Of a stretch of DNA of 64,000 bases, positions 10,615 through 20,697 are shown in pieces. This stretch comes from Entamoeba invadens IP1 (Eukaryota > Evosea > Mastigamoebida > Endamoebidae). The position numbers and the translations under genes were made by a program. The stretch is from the NCBI RefSeq assembly GCF_000330505.1, contig NW_004440426.1:415728-479727 (forward strand). The letters are read 5' to 3'. Below the pieces are notes generated by a model. The model searched no databases. It was given only the letters and a program-made list of their open reading frames with translations, and had not been told where the DNA came from. The first letter of the stretch is position 1. Each line of letters starts with the position of its first letter.

Positions 10615-11301
10615 ATGTCGCGAACAACAACTCACAAGAAACAATCCACAAACAGGAACGTCTCCGTCGACCGAGAAAGACTCTCTAATGCCACAATTAT
10701 CGGCCTTTTTGTTATTAATGGGAACTCAGTCCAAATAAAACTGCCCTCCAAAAAGTCCATTAACACTTTGGCTCATCTAACTATAGCCAAAGCAGACATC
10801 AATGGTGTTAATGTCAATACATTAGTTCAGAAGCAGTACGTGTTTGATCAACATTTAGACAAGAATGGACGTCGTGACTGGGAAGTAGCAATATTCAATG
10901 CACTGTCGAGAACACTTTCTGGGTCTCAATACAAACTGACGAAGAAGTCCAACACGACCAAAACAATTAAGTTAAGAATATTCAAGGAAATTGGTGGAAT
11001 GAATAAAGATGGCGTCGCTTTATTTGGTAAAAGAATCACTGAGGCTATATTAGCCCGAAATAACACAGGAAAGTGGTCACAACATTCTTATGTCGATATC
11101 AAAGCATTTGACGAGGAGTTTTGCAACATCTATAAGGACGTCCTTTCAGATACCGCAAACGTTAACTCTTCAGTTAGAGCATCCGCACCACTCTGCTCAA
11201 GTGTCGAAGAATCTGAAAAATTCAACGGAACAAAAACGTGGAGCGCTTTCACTGTCGCGGACTTTGGATCGTACAAAGCTGAATACGCGCCATGGTTTTA
11301 A
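10615..11301 (+). CDS. Hypothetical protein, 228 aa
   Basis: An intact frame starting at the first ATG after a TATA-like element. The first 25 residues are basic and polar (Thr, Lys, Arg, Asn). The middle (residues 28-140) alternates short hydrophobic strands with basic stretches, including LRIFKEIGG. The C-terminus is Ser/Thr-rich and ends in YAPWF. There is no signal peptide, membrane segment or recognisable motif. The basic N-terminus suggests a nucleic-acid-associated or nuclear role, but that is only a composition argument. I do not recognise the family. Confidence 0.7.
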   Translation: MSRTTTHKKQSTNRNVSVDRERLSNATIIGLFVINGNSVQIKLPSKKSINTLAHLTIAKADINGVNVNTLVQKQYVFDQHLDKNGRRDWEVAIFNALSRTLSGSQYKLTKKSNTTKTIKLRIFKEIGGMNKDGVALFGKRITEAILARNNTGKWSQHSYVDIKAFDEEFCNIYKDVLSDTANVNSSVRASAPLCSSVEESEKFNGTKTWSAFTVADFGSYKAEYAPWF

Positions 11302-11821
11302 TGGAAACCATTGGACTTAATGAAGGATTGTATATACAATATTTGATTGTCTCATGTTAACTATTTAACTCGACTGATAGTTTAACTTACTATTTTTTTA
11401 TTTCTATTTAGGTATAGTTTTTTATTGTACAAACTACTACAAAATAGTTCTTGTTTGTTATAAAAATTGTTTTTATTGAATTATTGTAAAATAATTAAAA
11501 AACCAAATGTTTAAAATAAAAAGTGAGAAATTAAAATAATAATTAAAAGAATTACATATTTAATTTAAAAAATGGAATAAAAAATCCCAATTTTTGTCGT
11601 GAAAATAACAAAAGAAAAAATTACAATCTTTTAATCTCTTTTTTTTCTTTACAACTTCCTAAATATCCACTTTAATTAACAAATTACTATATATTAATTA
11701 ATATGTATAGTATAACAACTCATTTTTGAGTGAACACTTTTTGTCAAAGGATATTGAGGACGAACTACAAATGTAATTTGCCCGAAATATCACACCTAAC
11801 AGACCTAATCTCCAACAAAAA
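11302..11821. other. Gene-free spacer
   Basis: AT-rich sequence between two genes on the same strand. It holds the 3' end of the upstream gene (TA-rich, T-runs at 11390-11420) and the promoter of the proteasome ATPase. No other feature is visible. Confidence 0.5.
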
Positions 11822-13035
11822 ATGATACACAAAAATTATGAAGAAAAAAGAAAAAACTTCAATGAACTAGAATCACAGTCCATGAGTCACAGGGACTATT
11901 ACCTTCGTCTTAAATCACTTCAGTCTGATTTGGACCACCTCAAAATGATTGACGGGTACATCCACGAGGAACAACAAGCTCTTCGTTTGGAATTGTCTCG
12001 TGCACAAGAAGAAGTGAAAAGAGTCCAAAGTGTACCCCTTCACATTGGGCAGTTTGTCGAGATGGTCGACAAAGACACTGCGGTCGTCACGTTGTCCTCT
12101 GGAACAACACAGTACGTCAGAATCCTCTCGACGATCAACAGAGAGTTGTTGAAACCAGGAACCTCAGTTGCGCACCACAAGCAATCCAACGCACTTGTCG
12201 ATGTACTCCCACCAGAGGCCGATTCTGCAATTCGTATATGACAAAGGGAGAAATGCCGAATGTCACATACGCGGACATCGGAGGGTGCGACATACAGAAA
12301 CAAGAGATCAGAGAAGCTGTTGAATTGCCGTTGACACAGAGCGAGTTGTATAAGCAAATTGGTATCGACCCGCCAAGAGGATGTTTGTTGTACGGTCCGC
12401 CTGGTACTGGGAAGACCATGTTAGCCAAAGCCGTCGCACACCACACGTCTGCGGCGTTCATTCAAATTGTTGGTTCTGAGTTTGCCCAACAGTATTTGGG
12501 TGAGGGTCCAAGAATGGTGAGAGACGTCTTTCGATTGGCACGAGAGAATGCGCCTTCTATTGTTTTTATCGATGAAGTCGACTCTATTGCGACGAAGAGA
12601 CACGACGCACAAAACGGCGCTGATCGGGAAGTCCAAAGAGTCTTAATGGAATTACTCACGCAAATGGATGGGTTCGACCAAACAACCAATGTCAAAATTA
12701 TAATGGCCACAAACAGAGCCGATTCATTGGACCCCGCGTTACTGAGACCCGGGAGACTTGATAGAAAGATCGAATTTCCACTTCCCGACCGAAGACAAAA
12801 GAGACTCATCTTCCAAGTGTTGACGCAAAAAATGAATTTGTCGAAAGAAATTGATTTGGAGGATTTCGCGAGTCGTCCCGACCGAATTTCAGGAGCGGAA
12901 ATAGCGAGTATTTGCCAAGAGGCTGGGATGCACGCGGTTCGCAAGAACAGGTATATCATCTTGCCGATTGACTTTGACAAGGCGTATAAGAAGGTTGTCA
13001 GAAAACAGACACAAGCGATGGACTTCTATAGATGA
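11822..13035 (+). CDS. RPT3: 26S proteasome regulatory ATPase Rpt3, split by a one-base frameshift
   Basis: Two overlapping frames encode one AAA+ ATPase of the proteasome base, which unfolds ubiquitinated substrates. Frame one (11822-12241, 139 aa) has the N-terminal coiled coil and OB fold, with IGQFVEMVD and [17 protein letters not shown] Rpt3 signatures. Frame two (12238-13035, 265 aa) has Walker A GPPGTGKT (its residues 53-60), Walker B IVFIDE (108-113), the arginine-finger region [12 protein letters not shown] and a C-terminal FYR. The frames overlap by ATGA at 12238-12241 (CGTATATGACA). Adding one base there would restore the expected Arg-Met-Met-Thr-Lys junction. Rpt3 is normally an essential single-chain protein of about 400 aa, so a sequencing or assembly error is the simplest explanation. 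There is no intron signal at the junction. It converges with the SUMO protease, with 88 bp between the stops. Confidence 0.93.
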
Positions 13036-13123
13036 GACATTTATTGTGTTACTTTTGTTGTTTCGAAGGACTTTCGAACGGTTGCATAGCATAAATAGAA
13101 TAGAATGTAATATAATAAATGTA

Positions 13124-13966
13124 TTATCTTGGAACAATCAACTTCTTCAACACGATTTGTGCGACTACCATACTTCTCCAATTTTGAATGTCGTCTTGTG
13201 TGAATTCGAACTCGGCGTCTAATGAAATGCAATCGGCGAATTTACAGGTGAACGCGCCGCAGTCCCTTCCATTCTTTTGTTTTGGCACATCTGTTGTGAC
13301 TATTTGGTAATTTGAAACACGGCCATTCTCTTCACCAAAACGAGTGACAAAGGTTAAGATCTTCTCTGCGATTTCTTGCATTGGATAGGACAAAGAATCT
13401 AAGACGGAGACTGTCTTGTCAATGTTATTTATCACTCCAAGAACCCAATGCGTATTTTTGATGTTGATTGGAATTAAGACCTTCTCATACGAAAAGAAGT
13501 TGATTTTTGTTGCCCACCTCTTTGTGTTGTTGTAATTAATTTCGTTGCCTTTTAACTTCCACGTGTCAGACAGTTTGGTGAAGAAGAATGAGTTCAAAAC
13601 ACCAATCACTTTCGACTGAAGAAGCGAGACAAACGCATTCACCACTTCATCACCAAACCACTCATACCCAATCGCATCAGTCAAGTCAGACATGGGAATA
13701 TCACCCGATACACTTTCACCACGTTTGACCGCATCTATGACGCGTTGGAATTCTTCAGGCACTTTCGGCATCACTACCGCGCGCTTCGAGTGGTGATACG
13801 ACACTTGCAAGACTTCGATATCATCAGTAAACCCAAGTGCTTGTGCTGTTGTGTGAATATTGTCTTCATACAACTTGTATTCCGTTTCAATTTGGTGTTC
13901 GTAAGCTTGTGATTCTAATTCATGTTTCCGTGCTAATATGGTGCGTATTTCTGCCTCAATTTCCAT
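13124..13966 (-). CDS. Ulp1/SENP-type SUMO protease (peptidase C48)
   Basis: 280 residues from the ATG at 13966. The C-terminal 180 residues form a C48 cysteine protease domain: His173 in NTHWVLGVI, Asp190 in VSVLDSL, the oxyanion Gln230 and the nucleophile Cys236 in KQKNGRDCGAF. All four catalytic positions are present, so it should be active. The upstream WF in YEWFGDEVVNAF matches the conserved start of the family's substrate groove. Residues 1-60 are a charged helix. The family processes SUMO precursors or removes SUMO (occasionally NEDD8) from proteins at the nuclear periphery. An SP-RING SUMO ligase lies 3.4 kb upstream on the same strand. Confidence 0.9.
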   Translation of the reverse strand: MEIEAEIRTILARKHELESQAYEHQIETEYKLYEDNIHTTAQALGFTDDIEVLQVSYHHSKRAVVMPKVPEEFQRVIDAVKRGESVSGDIPMSDLTDAIGYEWFGDEVVNAFVSLLQSKVIGVLNSFFFTKLSDTWKLKGNEINYNNTKRWATKINFFSYEKVLIPINIKNTHWVLGVINNIDKTVSVLDSLSYPMQEIAEKILTFVTRFGEENGRVSNYQIVTTDVPKQKNGRDCGAFTCKFADCISLDAEFEFTQDDIQNWRSMVVAQIVLKKLIVPR

Positions 13967-14403
13967 CACCCTTTTTTAGTTGTTGGCATCCTTCATTTTT
14001 CCTTTTAATTATTTTACTATATAAATATTAGTTTTTATTAGAATTGTCGAGTCTCAATTATCTAGTTTTAGTAATACTATTTTTATTATTTATGTGAATT
14101 ATTCAATAAATTTTTGTTTCAAATACAATCCATATTATATTAATTATAATTATATTAATTATATTAATCAAATCCCCGTCTTTTTTAATATAATTAATTC
14201 AAAATTAATATTTTGAATTAATAAACTTGTGTTTAAAATGCGTTTTTATAATAAAAAATTATAATTCAATTTATAATTGTCAATTGTTAAATAACAAAAT
14301 TTAACTATAATTATAATACAGTGTTGTAATGGAACAAGTAATTATAAAAAAACTATAACATTAGTACAATAAACATACTCAATAAAAATCAATCAAGATA
14401 TTA
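13967..14403. other. Gene-free AT-rich spacer
   Basis: It contains the upstream region of the SUMO protease and the 3' end of the DDX21-like gene, both on the minus strand. AATTATATTAATTAT-type short repeats occur around 14140-14170. Nothing else is visible. Confidence 0.5.
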
Positions 14404-16683
14404 TCAAAAGTTGCTCTTTCCTCTGTATCCGTCTCTACTGTTTCCTCTATCACCATAGCCTCTTTGTCCGTTTCTATCGCCATACCCACTGTTTCTTCGG
14501 TCGCCATTTCTATCACCATATGAATTATTTCTATCGCCATTGTTTCTATCACCGCCAAATCTTCCTCCACCAAATCCGCTTCTTCTATCGCCATTATTTC
14601 TATCGCCATATGAGTTGTTTTTGTCTCCATAGTTGCTACTTCCATATCCTCCAAAACGAGTCTGTCTGTCGTTTTGTCTTCCGTAGCTTCCGTACGAGTC
14701 TCTTGAACCAAATCTGTTATGGATCTCAAGTTTCTCCGGGAGTTTCTGCGCCAAGTAGCACTCCGTAATACTTCTGTCGTTGTCTGTCGCCATATCAACA
14801 AACTTTCTGGCGATCTCTGGGAACGCATCGAAATAGATATTGTGGTCCTCAGAGATGATGACCTCTTTGATTTTGTCCATGCACCCAACACCAACAACAG
14901 TGCTGACCAAAGTTTTCACGTAGTTTGTGCTCTTGATCTCTTTTGTTGTATTAAAGAAGACTGTGAGTAACTCGGACTTCCCACACAAAAGGGAGTAGTC
15001 TGTTCCTCTTGATGGTTTATACAACAACGTAATCAACTTCGCAACAGCAATTTTGGGGTCTTTTTCTTCGTCCAAGACCTGTTGCGCCGTGTCCATATGG
15101 ACGTTGTACAGACTCTTTTTGACATCCTTCATATCACCAGAAAGTCCCAAGACTGCAAATCGTGCTAACGTTTCTGGCTGTGGAACACCAATTCTTTCAA
15201 ATTTGAAGTTGACGCTCTTCTCAATCATTCCAAGTGCAGAAATTTCAGCCATAGTATACAACGTGACAGTTATACCTTCTTTCCCAGCTCGAGCAGTTCT
15301 CCCGGCTCTATGGACATACTGAGGAATATCTTTAGGTACTCTGGTCATAATAATCAAGTCAACGCCACTGATATCAATGCCTCTCGCAACTACATCAGTC
15401 GCAATTAACACAGAGAATCTGTCCTCCTTAAATCCCTTAATAGTCTGTGTTCGTAACGTCTGATTGATGTCTCCGTGAATCATTTGTGCACTTAAATGCT
15501 CTCCAATTTTGATGCAAATGTCTCCACATTCCTTTTTAGTATCACAGAATACTATTGTTCGACCATTAGGGTTATACGTCTTGATCAATGGAACAATCGT
15601 CTCGACTTTATTATATGGGAAGCACATGCAAGCATAGTGTTTTGCGTTCGATGGCATCTGTGTTGTCGTACTTGTGACATCAATTTTGACGTGGTCTTCT
15701 CTCAAGTATTTCTCGGAGACTTCCGTGACCCAATCGGGCACAGTAGCTGAGAACAACAACGTTTGAATGACTTTGTTATTTGCATTCAAATTAGTCTTTT
15801 TATACCCATCTTTTCCAGACTTAGAATCGTCAGTCACATTGCCGTGAATAGCTTCAAGAATCTTATTTAAGTCTTCTTTAAATCCAATGTTCAGCATTTG
15901 ATCTGCTTCATCGAGAATGATAGTCTCGATGTTTGAAAGTACCAAACTCCCTCTATTAATATGATCCAATACTCTCCCTGGTGTCCCAACAACTATATCA
16001 ACTCCACTTCTGAGCTTAGAGGTCTGTGGGAACATTTCAACGCCTCCGTAGATACAAAGTAGAGAATACACGCCAAGAGAACACTTCTCAACTTCCTCAA
16101 GAATTTGTGTCGCAAGTTCTCTTGTTGGCGACAAGATGATGACTCGGGGAAGCTTTTCTCTCGCTGGGTTCGTCGCTCTCATACGCTCTAATAATGGAAG
16201 AGTGAATGAAATGGTCTTTCCACTTCCCGTCTGGGCCTTTCCAACAACATCAAGTCCTTCGTAAATAGGCGCGTATGTCGAAATTTGGATTGGGAAGAGG
16301 GACGTGATACCTCTTTCCTTAAGCATAGCTTGTGCTTCGAGAGAAATTGGAGGTTCAGTGTTATCAAAGGATCCCGGGTTTTGGTCTGGCATTGGAGACT
16401 CTGGAATCGCCGGTGAAGCAAAATTCTCTGGCGACTTTGATGAAGTCTTTGATGGTGTTTTTTTGTCGTCGCTTTCGGAGTCACTTGAAGCAACTTTTTT
16501 CTTTGGTGTTGGTTTTATGAAGTCTTTATTCGCCGATTTCTTTGATTTCTTTTCATCTTCAGATGTTTCTTCGGATGACTCGGAGTGCTCCTTTTGCACT
16601 TCTTTAGTTTGTTGTTCTTCAACTTCTTCATCTTGTTGCTTCTTTGCTGATCGTTTCTTGGTATCCTTTCCTTGTCTCTTCAT
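14404..16683 (-). CDS. DEAD-box RNA helicase, DDX21/Gu-like, with GUCT-type region and Gly/Arg/Asn-rich tail
   Basis: 759 residues, intact. The N-terminus (1-100) is Lys/Glu/Ser-rich with acidic serine clusters (SESSEETSEDE, SSDSESDD), likely CK2 targets. Helicase motifs run in order: an upstream isolated aromatic/Q-motif region at 110-135, motif I AQTGSGKT (150-157), PTREL (186-190), TPGR (234-237), DEAD (258-261), SAT (312-314), ARGID (433-437) and HRAGRTAR (458-465). Residues about 560-665 fit the GUCT domain specific to the DDX21/DDX50 group. The last 90 residues are repeats of YGDRN and GDRR(N/S) types with FGG, an RNA-binding low-complexity tail. DDX21 proteins act in the nucleolus on rRNA transcription and processing. 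The gene lies between two SUMO-pathway genes on the same strand. Confidence 0.92.
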   Translation of the reverse strand: MKRQGKDTKKRSAKKQQDEEVEEQQTKEVQKEHSESSEETSEDEKKSKKSANKDFIKPTPKKKVASSDSESDDKKTPSKTSSKSPENFASPAIPESPMPDQNPGSFDNTEPPISLEAQAMLKERGITSLFPIQISTYAPIYEGLDVVGKAQTGSGKTISFTLPLLERMRATNPAREKLPRVIILSPTRELATQILEEVEKCSLGVYSLLCIYGGVEMFPQTSKLRSGVDIVVGTPGRVLDHINRGSLVLSNIETIILDEADQMLNIGFKEDLNKILEAIHGNVTDDSKSGKDGYKKTNLNANNKVIQTLLFSATVPDWVTEVSEKYLREDHVKIDVTSTTTQMPSNAKHYACMCFPYNKVETIVPLIKTYNPNGRTIVFCDTKKECGDICIKIGEHLSAQMIHGDINQTLRTQTIKGFKEDRFSVLIATDVVARGIDISGVDLIIMTRVPKDIPQYVHRAGRTARAGKEGITVTLYTMAEISALGMIEKSVNFKFERIGVPQPETLARFAVLGLSGDMKDVKKSLYNVHMDTAQQVLDEEKDPKIAVAKLITLLYKPSRGTDYSLLCGKSELLTVFFNTTKEIKSTNYVKTLVSTVVGVGCMDKIKEVIISEDHNIYFDAFPEIARKFVDMATDNDRSITECYLAQKLPEKLEIHNRFGSRDSYGSYGRQNDRQTRFGGYGSSNYGDKNNSYGDRNNGDRRSGFGGGRFGGDRNNGDRNNSYGDRNGDRRNSGYGDRNGQRGYGDRGNSRDGYRGKSNF

Positions 16684-17405
16684 GATTTGGACTTTCTGAT
16701 TCCATCTCGGCTTTTAAGCCCAGTAGGGTTTATCTCATTTTTACAAATGGTTGTAAAATGATACAATACACGGTTTCCAAAAAGAGTCAATATAAAATAT
16801 TTCGAGGGTTTCTCGTGGCATCAAAGTTTTTTTTTTGAGGGTTGACTCTTATTCTTTATTACCCATTTCTACATAATTAATTCATTTTTGATGGTATTTT
16901 GCATTATTTCATCTTTAATATACACTTTCGGGAATTTAATTGTTTATTAATATATTATTCATAAATTATAATTATTATTTTTAATGTTGTTCTTAAAATA
17001 GTTTGTTATTTGTTAATATTGTATAGCTTTTTTTGTTATTTGTTGTTTATTACACAAAAACTATAATTTAACTATAATTTAATTATTAAATTCAATTACA
17101 ATTTCATTAATTAATACGAGTTATTAAATAATAATAAAAACTATTTATAATTAATTAATAGTAAAATATAAATAGAAAAGAATGAATCTTGTCTTCAAAA
17201 AAAAATAATTTTCATTTTAACACTTTTCAAAAATCAATAAAAGTTCAATCAAAAAAACTTTGATAAAAAAAAATTTCAAAGAAAATCTCAAATGTGATAA
17301 TATAAAAATAAAATGCATTTAATAATAAAATAAACTATTCGAATAATTCATGAAATGATATAAAAATAGAACGAACACTGAAATTTGATAATTACGAAAT
17401 GAGAT
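16684..17405. other. Gene-free AT-rich spacer
   Basis: The first 120 bases are the upstream region of the DDX21-like gene. The remainder is A/T-rich with long runs and carries the 3' region of the SP-RING gene. No gene or notable repeat is seen. Confidence 0.5.
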
Positions 17406-18317
17406 CTAACACACATACACTGGAGTTTGTTGAGATTGTGAATTGATAGTGATGACTTGGATTTTTGGTTGAATGATATCAACGAACACGTTTCCTTTTT
17501 TTTCCGAGATTTTGACTTTATTTTCATTAAAAAAAGCGACTGGCTCTCCATTGATGATTTGTACGAACTCGGCGTCTTGTGGAGCAAACCGAATTGCTTT
17601 TTCAAGTCCTTTGTCGATCCTCACATCTTTCTCGTCGAATGGTTCTTTGCAGACACAACACTTACTCCTATCGGTATGTTTATTATACCAGTTATTCACA
17701 AAGCTTTTCAAGTCTATAGGGTGCAAGCAGTTGACTCCTCGGACCGGGTGTGTCATTTTCGATTTTGAAAATGGGCATCTAAGTGATATTGTGACGTTGT
17801 CGACCTCCTCGAATCCGTCTATAGTTGGTTTGTGTGTATAATACATATTCGATTGTAATAAGTACTCATAAAATGGTTCTGTTCGGTTACTTGTGTTTGT
17901 GATCTCTTCCAACTTAAACGAGTGGGTTGGGGTGTTCACAGATGGTGAGCGTGGTTTGGACTCTTCTCTCTTCTTCACAATTGACAAATTGGACTTTCTG
18001 ATTGAAGCTATCCGTTGTAAGGAGTTTGTCCTCGAGAGGGGAGGCGTCTTGGTGATTTCTTCTCCCACATTTCTATTCATCAACTCACTAATGAACTTGG
18101 AGAAATCGGCAGAGGACATAAAGTTGCTCGTCGGTGGTATTTGGCCTGATGTGAAGACTTCACGGAAACCAAGCAAATAATTCCTGAAAAAGTTCGCATT
18201 TGGGATGACCAATGATGGCACAAACACTTCTTTTAATGACAGTTTGCACTCGGGAATATTCAAATATCCAAGGGTATCTGCTCGCCCATTTTTTTCAAGC
18301 CACTCATAGTTCTTCAT
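17406..18317 (-). CDS. SP-RING (MIZ-type) zinc-finger protein, probable SUMO E3 ligase (PIAS/Siz-like)
   Basis: 303 residues. Residues 181-226 form an SP-RING: CPFSKSKMTHPVRGVNC, LHP, then KCCVC. The zinc ligands would be Cys197, His199, Cys220 and Cys223. The PVRG stretch is the hallmark that separates SP-RING from ordinary RING fingers. The cysteine that often follows the histidine (CxHxxC) is replaced by Asp. Residues 90-125 are a basic Ser-rich linker (TPPLSRTNSLQR, SIRKSN), and the last 80 residues are mostly beta-like and end in VYVC. There is no SAP domain, so it is shorter than typical PIAS proteins. The family directs SUMO transfer from Ubc9. A TATA-like TTATATAAAAAAG lies about 70 bases before the ATG. 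Confidence 0.85.
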   Translation of the reverse strand: MKNYEWLEKNGRADTLGYLNIPECKLSLKEVFVPSLVIPNANFFRNYLLGFREVFTSGQIPPTSNFMSSADFSKFISELMNRNVGEEITKTPPLSRTNSLQRIASIRKSNLSIVKKREESKPRSPSVNTPTHSFKLEEITNTSNRTEPFYEYLLQSNMYYTHKPTIDGFEEVDNVTISLRCPFSKSKMTHPVRGVNCLHPIDLKSFVNNWYNKHTDRSKCCVCKEPFDEKDVRIDKGLEKAIRFAPQDAEFVQIINGEPVAFFNENKVKISEKKGNVFVDIIQPKIQVITINSQSQQTPVYVC

Positions 18318-19084
18318 TTTCTATTTTATCAGTTGAATAGAAAAAGATAGAAAAAGAGTACCTCGGTTTTTCGTTCAAACACTTTTTTATATAACCCTAA
18401 TACCCTGCATTTTTGACTGGGTATTTCGTTCATAATTTTTGTATAGGCAAGTTGTATCGCGAATTGTCACTTTGCTATTGAATTTTTCTTCTTATGGTCT
18501 GAAATAATCAAATTGCATTCTTCAACAGAATTAAATATCTTATTTAAATAATCCCTTAATTCATATGAACTTTCATTAAAATTTTTTATTCATCTTTTAT
18601 TCAATAGAAGATGAATCTATTTTTTACATATTTCTTTAAATTATCAAAGTATTTGAATGGTTTATTGTTATTTTCATAAAGAAATATTTAAATTAAATAG
18701 TTGAAATAATAGTATTCTTATAATTTTTTTACAAAGTTAGTACTAATTAATATTGTTAATATAAATTTTACTAAGTCAATATTATATTGAGATGACAAAG
18801 TGTTAGATTTTTAATTAAACAAAAAATAACAAAATTTTATAGTTGAATTTTATAATAATGCTAGAAAAAAAATTTCAATGTTTTGTAAAAACATTTTCAA
18901 AAAAATAATTAAAATAAATAAAAATAAAAGTTTAATAAATAAATAAACTATCTAATATTGATAATATTTTTTATTACAAATTAATTGTTTTTGTAAATAA
19001 TTTTAAAACAGCAACTTTTTTAGTTTGAAAAGAATAATAAAACATAATATAATAAATACTATTCTAAGGAACACAACAAATGAA
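18318..19084. other. Gene-free AT-rich spacer
   Basis: The 120 bases next to 18318 are the SP-RING promoter region. The rest is A/T-rich, and its right end contains the 3' UTR of the Rab gene. No coding or RNA feature is supported. Confidence 0.5.
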
Positions 19085-20059
19085 TTAGCAACACTTGGAG
19101 TTAGTGTTAGTAGGTACAGTAACATCCTCCATATTCATTGCTGCAGAGCTACGCATTCTCGACATCAAATCCTTGTTTTTGTAAATGGAGTTGACAATCT
19201 CGGTGAAGACATTTTCGATCCCTTCTCCCGTCTTTGCACTACTATAAAATATTTTGAGTCCCCCATTTTGTCGACTGAAGTTCTCGACCATTTCGTCAGT
19301 CACTTTTCTATTTGGTGCGTCAATTTTATTCCCCAAAATAATAATTTCTGGTTGTTGTTTCTCATTTGCAAGTTCTCCCAACCAATATGAAATCTATTTG
19401 TTATTTTTGTGTTCAACTATTCTTCAATCCACATGAGCTCTCAACACGTTTCGTCAAACCTTTTCAAAAGTTGCCAAATCGGTAACGTCAAATGCAACAA
19501 TACACCCATGTGTTCCTCGATAATATGAACCTTCGTGTTATTCCATTTTCATATGCCGTTATATATAAAACCATATAATTTATATATAACTATATATTAC
19601 TATATGCAATATTCTATTGGTATTAAAATAGAGAGACGACAAACTGGTGATGTTTCTGAACTTTTCTTGTCCCGCTAAGTGTTAACACGTGTCTTTAATA
19701 ACAATTTTTGTGTGTTTAAAACGATGAATAACAAACCCGTATCCCACAATCTGCGTGTTACTCTTTATCTATACAAAATTTTCTCTAGAAAACAAACTGG
19801 ACCTTAATTTTTTTGGAGTCTATAGTAAAGTACTTTGCTTTAAAATCAACACCAACAGTAGACAGCAAAGACTCGTTAAACACGTTGTCACAATATCGTT
19901 CAAGAACAGCAGTCTATACATCAGAATATCATTATACATATTATATTATATTATACATCAATTGTAATAATGTTATTAACAAACTTTACCAACGCCAGAC
20001 TCACCTATTATAAGAACTTTGAAAGTGTAGTCACATTGTGCGTTTGCAGTTGGTTGCAT
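19085..20059 (-). CDS. Rab-family small GTPase, six exons
   Basis: Splicing yields a complete 204-residue Rab. Exons on the minus strand are 20059-19985, 19913-19798, 19750-19737 (14 nt), 19674-19645 (30 nt), 19530-19460 and 19393-19085. Introns are 71, 47, 62, 114 and 66 nt; four start GTTTGT and the last GTTTGA. The joined product has P-loop GESGVGKT (split by intron 1), switch I TVGVDFKAKY, WDTAGQEKFR (split by introns 2 and 3), YYRGTHG, NKID and SAK, and ends in a CC prenylation motif. Every junction preserves frame and conserved residues, which strongly supports the model. Two acceptors are unusual (CAG and AAG instead of TAG). The upstream sequence has GAACTTATAAAG just before the ATG and an in-frame TAA above it. 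It should act in vesicle traffic; the subfamily is not certain. Confidence 0.92.
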
Positions 20060-20697
20060 GAATTGCTTTATAAGTTCTTAAATTCCTTTGAATGTTTTAA
20101 TGGCAAAAGTATGGTTAAATTATAATTTATATTTTATTAATTAATAGTTTCCTGTAGAATGAAGTAGAAGTCTGATTGTTTTATTATATCGGATGAATAC
20201 CAATACTATTCGAATTTATTTGTTTTTTTAACTGTTTTAATGGAAATGCCGATTGTTATTAATATGTTTTCAAAATTATATTTTTATAATAAAATTTATT
20301 TCTTTATTAATTTATTTTTAAAATAGAAAACAAAAATGAAAATCTTAGAACATTGACTTGTAATAGACTGGAAATAATCAAACTAAATTAACACCTTTTT
20401 TGTATAATTTTAAATATTATATTTTATATTTTATATTCTATATTCTATATTCTATATTCTATATTATATTAATAATAATGATTTTGACAATTATAGTTAA
20501 AACAACAAAATGTTACAAACTATACTACTTGGTTATTTTATTTAAAAAATATAATATATTATTTAATAAAACAAAAATATAAATCTATTTTTTCTATACT
20601 TAACAAAAACAAAAATTCAAACATAAGTATTATAAATATATCGTAAAATAAACCAAAATTAAACTATATAAAAAAGTATACTAAATAATAGTAGACA
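20060..20697. other. Gene-free spacer with a short tandem repeat
   Basis: This spacer lies between the divergent Rab and a small membrane-protein gene. A run of CTATATT 7-mers occupies about 20420-20467 (roughly five units after two ATATTTT-like units). A TATA-like ACTATATAAAA lies about 35 bases before the ATG at 20698. Confidence 0.55.
20420..20467. repeat. Heptanucleotide tandem repeat (CTATATT)n
   Basis: About five CTATATT units in a row, preceded by degenerate ATATTTT units. It is non-coding and likely length-polymorphic. Confidence 0.7.

Noticed and set aside
16304..16699. 131-codon plus-strand frame opposite the DDX21-like N-terminus
   Set aside because: It is the complement of a Lys/Glu/Ser-rich repetitive region, giving Ser/Phe-rich low complexity, and is a shadow of the helicase gene.
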